Part shown: positions 9,515-20,400 of the stretch, piece by piece
How positions within the stretch are numbered: the first letter of the stretch is position 1
Layout of the letters: the number at the start of each line of letters is the position of its first letter
From: an uncultured Prevotellaceae bacterium
Lineage (GTDB): Bacteria > Bacteroidota > Bacteroidia > Bacteroidales > Bacteroidaceae
Direction of reading: 5' to 3'
DNA length: 64,000 nucleotides
Assembly (NCBI GenBank): GCA_900315075.1
Contig: OMXV01000008.1
Location: forward strand, 1 to 64,000
Position numbers and translations under genes: made by a program
Notes under the pieces: generated by a model
What the model was told of the DNA's origin: nothing
The model's database searches: none
What the model saw: only the letters and a program-made list of their open reading frames with translations

Positions 9515-11245
9515 TTACTTACCGGTGGCAGAATTCTCGATGCTACTATCCTCGCCACTTCCGAAGGCAGGATTTTGCACAAGGTTCTTGTTCACCTTGA
9601 TTTCCTCAATGTTGTATGGCCAGAAGATGGCATCCATACGTGTCAGCTTACTATTGGCAATCGAGGCATTCTCGAGTCCTTTCTGTGCCACAGCGGTGCG
9701 CAGGTAGAGTGTGTTGCCATCACGCAGAGAACGTCTGACAAGGTCGTACCACCGCTTACCCTCGAAGAGGAACTCACGATGGCGCTCCTTCATCACCAAC
9801 TCTTCCATCTGTGCCTTCGTGCCATAGTCTGCCAGATGTAACGTATCTTTGTCGCTTAACGTCGCACGACAGAGACTACGCTTGTTGACAGCGTTAACAA
9901 GGTTGAAAGCCCTTTCCTGCAACTGTGCATTTTCCTCGCTTTCGCCATCGGTCATCATCTGTGTGAGAGCCTCTGCCTTGAGAAGCATGATGTCGGTGAG
10001 CCGGTAGATAATCCAGTTGGAGTGGTTTTTCTCATCGGCGTATGACAAGGTTGTTGTCACACTGGCAGAGGAAGCATTCTGGTCGAATGAGATGGTAGCA
10101 TCTGAATAGACATACTTGGCGATATTGGCCGACGTTGCAGAAATCTGGACCAAAGCCTCGTATGCCCGTGCGTCGTATTTATTTGAGAAGACGGCATAGG
10201 CACTGTTGATTTGGTCGAGACCCACATAGTCGGACGGCTTCACAAGGAAGATATGGTCTTTGTCGAAGCCATATTTCCTGCACACTGCCCAGTTGGTCAA
10301 GCGGTTATCATCATTCACGAAAGTGAGTTCAAAGATGCTCTCAGAGCTATTGCCTTTTCCAAAAATTTGGTAGTATGCATAGCCATACATGGATGTGGAA
10401 TAATTTTCCCTGAGCAAAGGGAATCCATTAAAGCGTGTCTGCATATCGCTAAGCAATTGTCCTTCTTTCTCCTTGGCATACCTCTGGTAAGCCTCGATAA
10501 CGAGGTCGGCATAACGAATACAGTTGGCATAGTCTTTCTTCCATAGATACATTTCACAGAGCATAGCATGGATAGCATCCTGTGTGATACGCCCCGTCTG
10601 GTAATTCTGACTTGTCTCCGGGTAACGTTTCACTGCGTCGTTCTGCACTTTTTCAAGGTCAGCAATCAGCAGGTTAAGCACCTCATTGAAAGGCGTTGCA
10701 GGGATATCCATCACCTGGTCATCGTCGAGATACGGTTCCGTTGTATAAGGAATATCACGGAAGGTACGTATGAGATAGAAGTAGCATAGGTCTCTGATAG
10801 CAGATGCCTCGGCGATGGTAGCCCGCAGTTCACTCTCGGTATAAGAGGGATCTTTCTCAGCCACAGAGGGGGCATAGTAGATGACGGTGTTGCATCGGTT
10901 GATGACATCGTAGAATCCACTCCATCCCGTATAATAGTTGGATGCGTTGATATTCTCTACAAGCAATCGATGGAGGTCGAGGTCTTTCTGCTGTGCCGTA
11001 CCAGTGGTATTGACATTCTCGGAACGGAACTCACCCCATGCCATCATACGTGAAATCACAGCATCGCTCTGCATACCCGAGTAGCATCCTGCAATGATAT
11101 TATCGACATCCTTTTTCTCGTTCCAGAACTGCTCAAGGATGATTTCATTTCGCGGTTCGATTTCGAGGAAGTCGCCACATGCCGTCAGCGTCAGTAACGA
11201 GATAACAGCACAACTCAGTATATTTTTGATATCATAATGTCTCAT
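9515..11245 (-). CDS. SusD/RagB-family surface lipoprotein
   Basis: About 576 aa from the ATG at 11245. The open frame extends nine codons upstream to 11272, but the internal Met starts a proper lipoprotein signal (MRHYDIKNILSCAVISLLTL, lipobox TLTAC) and is preferred. Mature start GDFLEIEPRNEI is the classic SusD sequence, and EFLFEGKRWYDLVRRSLRDGN near the C-terminus is the family signature. It is 33 bp downstream of its SusC partner. It is more typical of the family than the SusD at 570, so the two pairs are not recent identical copies. Confidence 0.94.
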   Translation of the reverse strand: MRHYDIKNILSCAVISLLTLTACGDFLEIEPRNEIILEQFWNEKKDVDNIIAGCYSGMQSDAVISRMMAWGEFRSENVNTTGTAQQKDLDLHRLLVENINASNYYTGWSGFYDVINRCNTVIYYAPSVAEKDPSYTESELRATIAEASAIRDLCYFYLIRTFRDIPYTTEPYLDDDQVMDIPATPFNEVLNLLIADLEKVQNDAVKRYPETSQNYQTGRITQDAIHAMLCEMYLWKKDYANCIRYADLVIEAYQRYAKEKEGQLLSDMQTRFNGFPLLRENYSTSMYGYAYYQIFGKGNSSESIFELTFVNDDNRLTNWAVCRKYGFDKDHIFLVKPSDYVGLDQINSAYAVFSNKYDARAYEALVQISATSANIAKYVYSDATISFDQNASSASVTTTLSYADEKNHSNWIIYRLTDIMLLKAEALTQMMTDGESEENAQLQERAFNLVNAVNKRSLCRATLSDKDTLHLADYGTKAQMEELVMKERHREFLFEGKRWYDLVRRSLRDGNTLYLRTAVAQKGLENASIANSKLTRMDAIFWPYNIEEIKVNKNLVQNPAFGSGEDSSIENSATGK

Positions 11246-11278
11246 AATCGTCTGTTTTTCGCTAATTATCATCCATAG

Positions 11279-14200
11279 TTAGAAGTCAACTGTAATACCA
11301 CCCGTAAAGGAGCGTGCCCTTGGGGTCTGTCCCCAGTCTGTAGCTGCTCCATATCCACCATAGTTCACCTCGGGGTCAACTCCTGAATATTTCGTAAGTA
11401 CGAAGGGGTTGTTGACACTGGCATAGAAATTCAAGCTGTTTATCCCTATATCTCGGAGGAATTTAGCTTTAAACAAATAGGAGATCTGTGTATAGTTCAT
11501 TCTTAAGAAACTACCATTCTCAACAAATCGGTCACTGATAAGAGTATTGTAATTGGTGGTATTTCCATACATAGCTCTTGGAATAGTGGTGACATCTCCC
11601 TCCTTACGCCATCTGTAGTTGACAGCCTGACTTTGGTTATTGTTGCTGGTCATTGCCTCATTGTTAAGCCTTGCCATATTGAGAATCTTGTTGCCCACAC
11701 GATAGGAGAACTGTGTCATTAATCTCCATTTATCATACTTGAGGACAAATCCAAATCCACCATACAGTTTTGGCAGTGAACTTCCTAAATACACAATATC
11801 GAGGGCATTAATATTGCCATCGTTATTGATATCTTCATAGATGGCATCACCTCCGGAGAATTTATAGTTTACAATCTGTGCCGGGTCGTTGGAATAACCA
11901 AACTGCATTCTTACCGGCATACCTTTATCATCGATAATGACATTGCCATCTGCATTAATAGCAACAGGAGCTGTCTTTCCTTCGGCTATAAACTGGCTAC
12001 GCTGCTCATCGTTCATGTCGGCAAAGGTATCATAATTGTACTGATACACTCCTTTGTAACGGAATCCATAGATGGCACCGAAGGGGTTGTGCAGTTGTAC
12101 ACGCTGCAAAACCTTGGCATTCTCGTATGTAAACACCGAGTTAAGATTCTTGAGAAGGTTTTCGTCCAAAGACAAAATTTCGTTTCTGTTGTTACCAAAA
12201 TTGACATTGAAGTCGAGAGAGAATTTACCTTTCTCGATGACCTTATTGCCATTGATATAGAACTCCCATCCCATATTGCTCATCTTACCATTGTTTTTAT
12301 AGTCCAAACGGGTGTATCCCGCATTAGACGGTATGCGGAAACCTCCCATGAGCATGTCCTTGGTTGTATTCTTGTACAAGTCGAGTGTGAATCTGAGTTT
12401 GTCGTTCCAGAATCCCAGTTCCAGTCCTGCTTCAAGTTTCACAATCGTCTCCCACTGCAAGTCGTTAAGTCTGATATTGATAGGTTTCATGGCCGCCATA
12501 TCGAGATAAGTATCAGTCTGTGCATACTTGCTGGTGTAGAGATAGTCGCTCCTGGGTGCCGAACCAGAGATACTCCAACCCGCACGAACACCTAAGGTCG
12601 AGATAGTCTTATCCTCATATAATTTCTGCATGAATTTTTCCTTCACAATATTCCATCTGAAGGTAGCTCCAGGGAAATATCCCCATCTACGACCAGGTCC
12701 AAATTTCGTAGTACCCGTGACATTCACGTTGGTATAGAAAATGTAGCGATCAAGGAGAATATAGTTGACCAAGCCCGTGAAATATAGCGACCTCCACTCT
12801 CCAAAGCTACTGTTCAGTCCTGTGATAAGGCCTCCTGCGTCAGGACTTGTGATATTTCCCGAGGGCAGTCCCTTACCATTGTTGTACTGTCCGCTTGATG
12901 AGCCAGAGACAAGTTCCATCATAGCCTTGGCCAGTATTTTATGATTATCAGACCCTGTAAATGGTGTGAGTTCCAACTCTTGTCTTGTAGTAAGCTGTAC
13001 ATTCTTGGAATTACCATTATAGGATGTATTATGCCCACTCTGCCATGTGGTAGAAACCAGTTCTGAAGGATAATAACTATCAATATACCTATTAGCTATA
13101 TTCATATTCACCGACCCTTTCCAATCGAGCTGCCAGTGGTCTTTGTCAAGTCCAAGCAGTCGATAACGCATGATGAGTTCAGGCACCATATCGTAGGAAC
13201 GTGATTCATATTTTGCCAAATTAGCAGATGCTACAGGATTGACATATCTGCGCTGGTCATTTTCAAACACGGCAGACCCCATATTTGGTCCACTTTGGAG
13301 CATATTGTAATAGCGGTCGGTATTCTCACCCGTCACTCGGTCCTGCTCATAAATACTCATGTTAGGCATCTTCACCAAGGCGATGGAAAGCAGGTTGTCG
13401 GAGTTCTGATGGTTGTTCGTGTAGGTAAGAGCGAAGTTAGTGGACACGCGAATACGCTCAGAGATATCGTAGTCGAGGTTGACACGAGTGGAGAAACGGT
13501 CAAGTTGCTGTTTGATAATTGAACCCGTCTCATGATCGTAACCACCAGAAATACGGAATTTGGCTTTTTCACCACCTCCGGTGATAGTGATATGATGATT
13601 CTGACGGACTCCCCATTGTGTGACCGCATCCACCCAGTCGGTGTTGTTGTTATACTGCTCATATTCCGAGAACTGCGGATCGTAGTTGATTTCAGGAACA
13701 TTCGATGCAGCATTACTCTGTTCTGGGTTGAAATAGCTCTCCTTGAGCAACATGGTATAGTCATCGCCAGAAAGCAAGTCATATCCCTTTGGCTGGTAAG
13801 TACCCGAGAGTTTAAAGGAGTAAGTAAGATGTGGCCGTCCGATGGTACCACGTTTAGTGGTGATTTCGATGACGCCATTACCTCCACGTGGTCCATAGAT
13901 AGAGGTGGAGGCACCCTTAAGCACCTGAATATCCTCAATATCTTCGGGGTTGATACGCAATAGTTGTGCAAACTGCTCATCGCTCGACGAACCGAGGTCG
14001 AATGTAGCAAGTTCTCCTGTTTCATCCTCCCAAATATTTTCGTCGATGACGATAAGAGGATTGGCATTGGTCAGCGAAGATAGTGAGTTGGTACCACGCA
14101 GACGCATGGTAGAACCCGAACCGAGGTTACCTGAGTTGGCCACGATATCAAGACCTGCAATACGTCCTTGCATAGCCTCTTCGATAGATGTCACTGAAAG

Positions 14201-14620
14201 ACCGTCAAGGTTTTTTGTAGAGAGCGACTGTGTGGAGAATGAAACCTCATCTTCTGCCAGTGCCAGTCCATTACCTCTCAGTCGTTTTTTCGCCGTGACG
14301 GTGACTTCCTTGAGTTGTCCTTCTGACTCCAAGACCACGTCATAGACAGTCTTGTTGATAGGCAACGTCATTTTCTTGTATCCCACGTATGAGAACTGGA
14401 TTTTGTCCTTTGGGTTCTTGATTTTCATGGAGAAGTTACCATTAATATCCGTAATGGCACTCTCGATGACACGCCCATTGCCATCCACCTCACATACGAC
14501 AGCACCAATCAGAGGGTCGTTTTCATCGCTTACCGTACCCGACACCTGTGTAATCTGTGCCTGCATGGCCACTGCGAACAACAGTGACCATAATGTTAGT
14601 ATGATTCTATATCTTTTCAT
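11279..14620 (-). CDS. SusC/RagA-family TonB-dependent transporter
   Basis: 1113 aa. The signal peptide (LLFAVAMQAQ) is followed by a carboxypeptidase-regulatory-like domain (VSGTVSDENDPLIGAVV, about 27-100), a TonB-box-like segment (LKEVTVTAKK), a plug with STMRLRGTNSLS, PLIVIDENIWED and IEDIQVLKGASTSIYGPRG, and a barrel ending ARSFTGGITVDF. It should import the ligand captured by the SusD encoded 33 bp downstream. Its ATG overlaps the stop codon of the FAS1 gene by 4 bp (ATGA), so the two are probably translationally coupled. Confidence 0.95.
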   Translation of the reverse strand: MKRYRIILTLWSLLFAVAMQAQITQVSGTVSDENDPLIGAVVCEVDGNGRVIESAITDINGNFSMKIKNPKDKIQFSYVGYKKMTLPINKTVYDVVLESEGQLKEVTVTAKKRLRGNGLALAEDEVSFSTQSLSTKNLDGLSVTSIEEAMQGRIAGLDIVANSGNLGSGSTMRLRGTNSLSSLTNANPLIVIDENIWEDETGELATFDLGSSSDEQFAQLLRINPEDIEDIQVLKGASTSIYGPRGGNGVIEITTKRGTIGRPHLTYSFKLSGTYQPKGYDLLSGDDYTMLLKESYFNPEQSNAASNVPEINYDPQFSEYEQYNNNTDWVDAVTQWGVRQNHHITITGGGEKAKFRISGGYDHETGSIIKQQLDRFSTRVNLDYDISERIRVSTNFALTYTNNHQNSDNLLSIALVKMPNMSIYEQDRVTGENTDRYYNMLQSGPNMGSAVFENDQRRYVNPVASANLAKYESRSYDMVPELIMRYRLLGLDKDHWQLDWKGSVNMNIANRYIDSYYPSELVSTTWQSGHNTSYNGNSKNVQLTTRQELELTPFTGSDNHKILAKAMMELVSGSSSGQYNNGKGLPSGNITSPDAGGLITGLNSSFGEWRSLYFTGLVNYILLDRYIFYTNVNVTGTTKFGPGRRWGYFPGATFRWNIVKEKFMQKLYEDKTISTLGVRAGWSISGSAPRSDYLYTSKYAQTDTYLDMAAMKPINIRLNDLQWETIVKLEAGLELGFWNDKLRFTLDLYKNTTKDMLMGGFRIPSNAGYTRLDYKNNGKMSNMGWEFYINGNKVIEKGKFSLDFNVNFGNNRNEILSLDENLLKNLNSVFTYENAKVLQRVQLHNPFGAIYGFRYKGVYQYNYDTFADMNDEQRSQFIAEGKTAPVAINADGNVIIDDKGMPVRMQFGYSNDPAQIVNYKFSGGDAIYEDINNDGNINALDIVYLGSSLPKLYGGFGFVLKYDKWRLMTQFSYRVGNKILNMARLNNEAMTSNNNQSQAVNYRWRKEGDVTTIPRAMYGNTTNYNTLISDRFVENGSFLRMNYTQISYLFKAKFLRDIGINSLNFYASVNNPFVLTKYSGVDPEVNYGGYGAATDWGQTPRARSFTGGITVDF

Positions 14621-17247
14621 GGTCTATTGCTCTGGTTTCTGATTTCATTGAGTTCCTGCTGCCAGGTTTTTGCCTTCAGGTCGTTGTTGAAGAGTAGTAC
14701 ACCATCGATGAGATGAACCACAGCGTCTGACGCGGAATTAATCGACATGTTGTTGCCTGACCCACTGAACCAGTACTCACGACATATTTTGTTGTATAGT
14801 CCATTGTTAGTGATGACATGGCGGGTGTTGCCCAACTGGTCGGTAACTGTCAGTGCGGATGGCCCCGCATTGACTTCAAGTGAGAAGAATCGCTGGTTTT
14901 CAGGATTGAGTTTAGCCGTCTCAAACTTAGTGTTGTTGACAGGGTCGCAGCCGATATACACTGCATTATCCTGAATGTGGTATCGCACAAAATTGAAGAT
15001 ACGGTTACGGATAGCGGCACGTGCTGCCCTTACCTTGGCATCATCGTCGTTCCATGCCTCGAGTGTCTGAGCCTCATAGTCATCCCATGTAGGTAAGTAA
15101 CCCTCGTCGATTAACTGTTGTATCGACTCGTTTGTAGGCACATAGACGGTATAATTGAACTTATCGAAAAGTCGGATGTTGTAGTTGTTGGTAGGATCCA
15201 CGCATTTGTAGTTACCATCCTGAGTGATAAGGAGGTTGTACTTGGTGGAGTCTTCATCGTTGCCGCTGAGCAGGTCGAGGAAGAGGCTCATCTGCTCATG
15301 TTCCTTGAGTGTAGCATAGACCGACTTGCTGGCACCGAGAATCATGCCATCGTTGGTGACATACGATTTTCCATTGCCCGAAGTGCTTTGGTCATAGATG
15401 GTCGAGACGGTGAGGGGATTGCCAGTCTCCATCTGGTAGCCACCGCTGACAGTCATTCTCCATGGCTGTCCGGCATCGGTGACTTTCACCACCGAACCAC
15501 CCTTGGTCTTGTAATACTGCTGTCCACTCTCTACGTCACCCACCACAATCAGCATATCGAGCAAGTCGGTAAGACGGTTGCGGATTTGTGCCTGCGGTGC
15601 ATTACCGAGAGGTGAACCCACGGTATAGTTGCCAGTTTCCGGGTCGATGATAATCTGGTATCTTCTTGCCTTTACACGGCTGTCGAGAACTGCCTTGGGA
15701 TCCCAGTAAAACTCATACAAAGTCTGAATGGGTTCGCCATAGGTAGTTGGGTCGATGTAGTAGAGCATGGCATTATTGGTAGGTATAAAGAAACTGTAGT
15801 ACGACTCCATAGAGTTGAGGTATGGACTGAAGTCATACTGTGTGATAGCCCAGTAGATGATGCTCATCACATCCTGGTGAATCAGTGCCGGGAACGACAC
15901 GCTGGAATAGGCACTGGGAGCGAATACATGGTTGGAGAGATAGACCACACCATTGCATCCCATGAAGCACGAGTCGATATGCTCTGGTTTCACACCCATT
16001 TCCATCTTTGCATCGTTGAGGATAGAACCGAACTTCGAAGGCACAGACGAAGTAAACGAGTTGAGCATATTGACATTGAGGAGCTCGGCAAGCACCAAAT
16101 CGGGAATGGAATCCCACTCATGGTACTCATCCTGCAGCACTTTTCCGTCATGCTCCCACCAATACTCCAATGCCTGATTATTTGGCACAATCATCACGGC
16201 GGCATCGTTGCTGATACCCTGATTGGTGGTGGCATTGTAGTTAAAATATTGGTTCCATCCCGGGTCGTAGGTCAGTGTAGCCTCAACAGCCTCATCATCG
16301 GGGTCGGTTTGCAGACGAGCACGTCCACTGGATATATTGGAATAATACCTAAGCACATAGACGGAGTCGAGACGACCTGTCTTCTCATACCATGAGCGGC
16401 TTGCAGGCTCGCTGTAATATGGAGCCGAATATCTGTCGATAAGATGTGACCACAAACTCATGTTGGGGTGCTGTCTCAGAATCTCAGCGATATTGCTCGA
16501 CGACTCTATCACGCCCGACACCTTCTGTATATAACCGTTTTTACAGGTGATGTCACGTTCGATGACTTTCTTTCCATTTACCCAAGCATCGCTGACAGAG
16601 TTTGACTCGCCATTGGTCAGGATGGCCAGGTCTTGGTCGGTAATCTGATTGGTGTGCATAAAGGCAGGCATGAAGTGAATCATGGGCGATGCCGTAGCGT
16701 CTTTTAAGATGAGAATACCGTTCTTTTTCTCACGATGCTTGTCCCAGACATGGGTGTTTGGCATTTGTGAGGGCAGCAACACCGATACAGAGTCGAACTC
16801 AGATACAGCAGTTGCTCTACGCATACACATTCCCTCCTGAGGTGGGTTGCCGCTCAGGTTGGACAAAAGTTCAATGAGGTAGGCATTGTTAACCATGGAG
16901 TTGTTGAGCAACAGTTTTTTCTGCGACTCCGACAGCTGCTCATAGCTTCTCACACCCCATTTGTTGGTGCGGAACCATTCAGCATACGAATTGTCGTCGG
17001 CGACAAATAACGTCTTAGAGCCTGTCCTGCTCAACACTTCCGTCTGGCCAAGGTCATCGATGAGCCTCAGCGTGGTCTGGTAGTTGCCATCTTCTTGCAG
17101 TCGCTCATATATGGAGTTTCCCAGCCATTCCGGCTGTCCGGTGAGTAGGTCGTCGGAACACGACGACACCACCGAGGCTCCTATGAGCAGACAACTGAAG
17201 GCTACTGCCATCATACGTCCGTTGTTTAGGATCTTTCTTTTTTTCAT
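14617..17247 (-). CDS. Large FAS1-repeat surface lipoprotein, first gene of operon
   Basis: 876 aa. Signal peptide with lipobox SVVSSC (Cys about 30), then several fasciclin-like segments: about 45-140 (KTLFVADDNSYAEWF), about 250-440 (AEILRQHPNMSLWSHLIDRY, AVMIVPNNQALEYWW), about 465-590 (YSFFIPTNNAMLYYIDP) and about 660-870 (YTVYVPTNESIQQLIDEG, ending HLIDGVLLFN). It is the promoter-proximal gene of the seven-gene operon and overlaps the next SusC gene by 4 bp. FAS1 repeats act as adhesion or binding modules; here a surface binding role next to the SusCD pair is inferred. Repeat boundaries are approximate and the middle repeats are degenerate. No promoter matching the Bacteroidota consensus was found just upstream; a REP-like element lies there instead. 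Confidence 0.85.
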   Translation of the reverse strand: MKKRKILNNGRMMAVAFSCLLIGASVVSSCSDDLLTGQPEWLGNSIYERLQEDGNYQTTLRLIDDLGQTEVLSRTGSKTLFVADDNSYAEWFRTNKWGVRSYEQLSESQKKLLLNNSMVNNAYLIELLSNLSGNPPQEGMCMRRATAVSEFDSVSVLLPSQMPNTHVWDKHREKKNGILILKDATASPMIHFMPAFMHTNQITDQDLAILTNGESNSVSDAWVNGKKVIERDITCKNGYIQKVSGVIESSSNIAEILRQHPNMSLWSHLIDRYSAPYYSEPASRSWYEKTGRLDSVYVLRYYSNISSGRARLQTDPDDEAVEATLTYDPGWNQYFNYNATTNQGISNDAAVMIVPNNQALEYWWEHDGKVLQDEYHEWDSIPDLVLAELLNVNMLNSFTSSVPSKFGSILNDAKMEMGVKPEHIDSCFMGCNGVVYLSNHVFAPSAYSSVSFPALIHQDVMSIIYWAITQYDFSPYLNSMESYYSFFIPTNNAMLYYIDPTTYGEPIQTLYEFYWDPKAVLDSRVKARRYQIIIDPETGNYTVGSPLGNAPQAQIRNRLTDLLDMLIVVGDVESGQQYYKTKGGSVVKVTDAGQPWRMTVSGGYQMETGNPLTVSTIYDQSTSGNGKSYVTNDGMILGASKSVYATLKEHEQMSLFLDLLSGNDEDSTKYNLLITQDGNYKCVDPTNNYNIRLFDKFNYTVYVPTNESIQQLIDEGYLPTWDDYEAQTLEAWNDDDAKVRAARAAIRNRIFNFVRYHIQDNAVYIGCDPVNNTKFETAKLNPENQRFFSLEVNAGPSALTVTDQLGNTRHVITNNGLYNKICREYWFSGSGNNMSINSASDAVVHLIDGVLLFNNDLKAKTWQQELNEIRNQSNRP

Positions 17248-17346
17248 AGATTTATTTAGTTTTGAGTTTTAAGTTTTAAAAATTGAGATTTTATAGTTTG
17301 TGAGCTGCAGTGAAACCGCACCATACGGAAAAACTTATGATGAGAA

Positions 17347-17397
17347 TTTTCAAATATCGTGCAAACATTCATCAGACATCGTCTGATAATCTTCAAC
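17347..17397. repeat. REP-like palindromic element, short form
   Basis: TTTTCAAATATCGTGCAAAC (17347-17366) is followed directly by a palindrome, ATCAGAC (17371-17377) / GTCTGAT (17381-17387), and ATAATCTTCAA. The same 20-mer and the same palindrome with its flanks occur at 27977-28067, where they are separated by an extra 43 bp. It lies between the GH51-GH43 gene and the FAS1/SusCD operon. Confidence 0.75.
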
Positions 17398-17401
17398 AGT
17401 A

Positions 17402-17455
17402 ATGTCCCTTTAACTACTTTTTAACTACCCTTTAACTACTTTTTAACTACCCTTG
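17402..17455. repeat. TTTAACTAC word array
   Basis: Four to five tandem copies of a 10-12 bp unit built on TTTAACTAC, opened by ATGTCCC. The array runs into the 3' end of the GH51-GH43 gene: its last two codons and TAA stop (minus strand GGT AGT TAA) are part of the array. Related arrays lie at 41408-41466, 46313-46370 and, inverted, 47555-47612. Confidence 0.85.
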
Positions 17456-20400
17456 ATTTTTTTCAATTGTTGAATCATCTCTTCGTATTCACGATTGGAG
17501 ACGCCAATGGTGGAGAGTAGTTTCTCGGTCTTGGCGATGATATCGGCATAGACCTGTTTTCCCGTTTCTTTATGGAGTTGACGAACCTCCGACAACAAGT
17601 CGTTGGTCTCTCCCCAAAGGCAGAGGAAGTCATACTCCTGCTGAGTGAGTTTAAGGATCGAACCATGCTGTGCAGCAACCTTTCCTGTCATATAAGCAGG
17701 TGTTCCCACCTCAAGGCAATGGATGTCCATATCGCGTGTCTTGTAGCCATAGTCGGTACCATAGTTTTGATAGCTTAATTTCCATTTATCTGAACCGATG
17801 GGTCTCCACATCGTGATAGCCTCGATGTTTTGATTGCCATTGTCTCCTACGTGCCATCCTTGTGTCACAGTCCATACAGTTGTTCCCTTTGCTTTTGGCG
17901 ATGGCACCAACTGCGTAGCTGTGGCACGGTCGAAGCCACGTGTTTTCTCGCATTTATAGACCATAACATACTGCTGGTCGGGCTCATTCCATACGATGTC
18001 GGCATCGATAATATCGTATCCTGGGTCGAAATATACTCTCGGTGGTGTGAGAATGTTCAGCTGTTCGTCGATAAGCTGGTAGTAAATACGGTGACGGTCG
18101 GGAAATCCCACACTATAGTAGAGCACATATTTCCCTGTCTGCCGGTCGTAGATGACCTGAGGTGCCCATGCTGCTGTCATCTGCTCTGCTGTAATACCTC
18201 CAAGGGCTTTCAGGTTGGCCTTCGATTCAAGGTCGATATTTACATTTTTCGTCCAGTGTACGAGGTCGGGGGATATAAGCAAATTCATAATATGGTTGCT
18301 TGTCCATCCCAAGCGACTTGTCATATCGGTGGCCACCATCATAAACTGTCCGTTCTCCATACGACACACATACGAGTCGCGCATACCTCCGGTCACAGAG
18401 AGGCGCTTGGTATCCATCACCTCAGCACCATTCATGATGTCATCCCACACTTTTCCATCTTTGCTCAAAGCATAACTGGTGAATTCTCCATGCCGATTCA
18501 TGTGTGAGAAAAGGTAGGCGCACTTGCCTTCATCCTCTGCCTTGTATGCCGGATATTCCACAGGTTTCTCCACCACCTCTGCAGCCACATCTCCTACGGG
18601 CAGCCGATAGACACACAATGAATAGGGAGGCACCTGCAGTGTAGCGGTATTACCGGGTGTGATATCGAGGTTGGTCAGAGGCGTTGGACTCACACGCTCG
18701 GGGTTCGACATAGTGTTCTCCTCATTACCATTAACCGCAGCAAGACGCTGAACTGTGCCCTGCCCTGTGAGACGCATATTTTTCAGATTGATTGTCAGTG
18801 GCTGAGCCTCGTCGTCGGGATTGACAACCTTAAGTATCATTGTGCGCTCCTGCTCATCAAGTTGCACACACTGATAAAGTTTCTGCTGTTGTTTCTGCGG
18901 GAAAGCATGCACAAGATTATTGTCGATGAAACATCTCACGCTGTCGGTGTCCACTTCTACACGGAGGTCGTACCACCGATTAGGCTCAATTTTACCCGAT
19001 GCGGTGACAACAGTGGTCTTTGCCCCACCCTGACACATTTCCACGGCATGCTGGGTGTTGTTCCATCCACCGATATTCCACCAAGTATAATTCTGTGCGT
19101 CTTGATAGTCGAAAACGACGAGGAAGCCTTCTGCACCATCATCCTTTTTCGCACGAACATTATATATATATTTATCAGCGGTGAATGATTTGTTGCAGAC
19201 TGTCATGCTAAATTCGCCGTCACCTGTCTGTTTATATGCCGCACCATCAATTTTCCACTTGCCATTCTGTGCTTTCCAATTGTCTGCAGCAGCGAAATCA
19301 TCGCTGACGGCTTTTTCTGTATTACTGCCTGTATATGCAGTGACGCTGACATCGTCGAAGGAAGCCTTTGTGTTCCATGTAGCCAACGCCACTTGATGGT
19401 TCTTCGACAGTGTGCGCATGTTGCCTGTCTCTGTCCATTTCAGGTTTTGATGCCCAACATTGGAGGCCATCATCTGCTGAACATAGTAACTTGGTGTCAC
19501 GAAATGCGAAGCCGCATTGAAGTGAATCATGTCGTAGTCCCAGCGAGGGTCGCTCTCGTGCATAAAGATGGGTGCAAACGATGCCATGCGGCAAACATCC
19601 GAGTTTCGCTCCATGCCAAGCATATAAATGGCTTCGCCAAGTGCCGAACTAATAGTACCGTAGCGGCCGAAGGTGCCACGCTGATTGGCGGCATACTCCC
19701 CATTATAGACAAGCACATCGCGTGAATAATTGTCATATTTGCGGTAGTTGTCGCGCATCCATGAAAAACTGCGATAATAATGTTCATCGACCAGTTCCAC
19801 AGGATAGTAGTTACGCCATGAGGGATTGTCGGTACCCCAAGACTCTACGTTGCCGATAGTGATGATATCGGGGTATTTCTCCTTGATGGCAGTATAGAAC
19901 ATATTGTAGCGCTCTGCATATTGTTCGCTTTGCTGTCCACGTCCACTTTGGTAGTTTTCGTTGCCTATCTCAACAAACTTCAGATGATATGGCTCGGGGT
20001 GTCCATTGGCGATACGTCGTGCCCCCCATGTGGTGGTGGCATCGCCATTGGCATATTCGAGGGCATCGAGGGCATCTTGCACCAGTGCCTTGGTCTCATC
20101 GAGCGTGAAAGTATAGCCGTGACCCAATCCAACGTTGACCACAAAAAGTGGTGCAGCCCCTAAGTCCTCACATAATTGCAAGTACTCGTCATATCCCAGT
20201 CCGTCGGTAGAATAATAACGCCAATTACGGTTGAGGTGCCCTGGCCGTTGCTCCACGGGTCCGATGGTTTTCTTCCACTGGAAGGCATTGTCGTATGTCC
20301 CCTCTCCCTCGACATAGCACCCTCCGGGGAATCTGAGGAAAGTGGGATGTGTGTCATAGAGGCGCTGTGCCAAGTCAGGACGCAAACCATTGGGACGATT

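Noticed and set aside
13372-14067. Open frame of 231 codons in another frame of the SusC gene
   Set aside because: Serine/arginine-rich low-complexity translation typical of an out-of-frame reading of a SusC plug region.
570-17247. Invertible SusCD shufflon of the kind known in Bacteroides
   Set aside because: No site-specific recombinase, inverted recombination sites or silent partial susC copies were seen; both pairs are full length and in the same direction.
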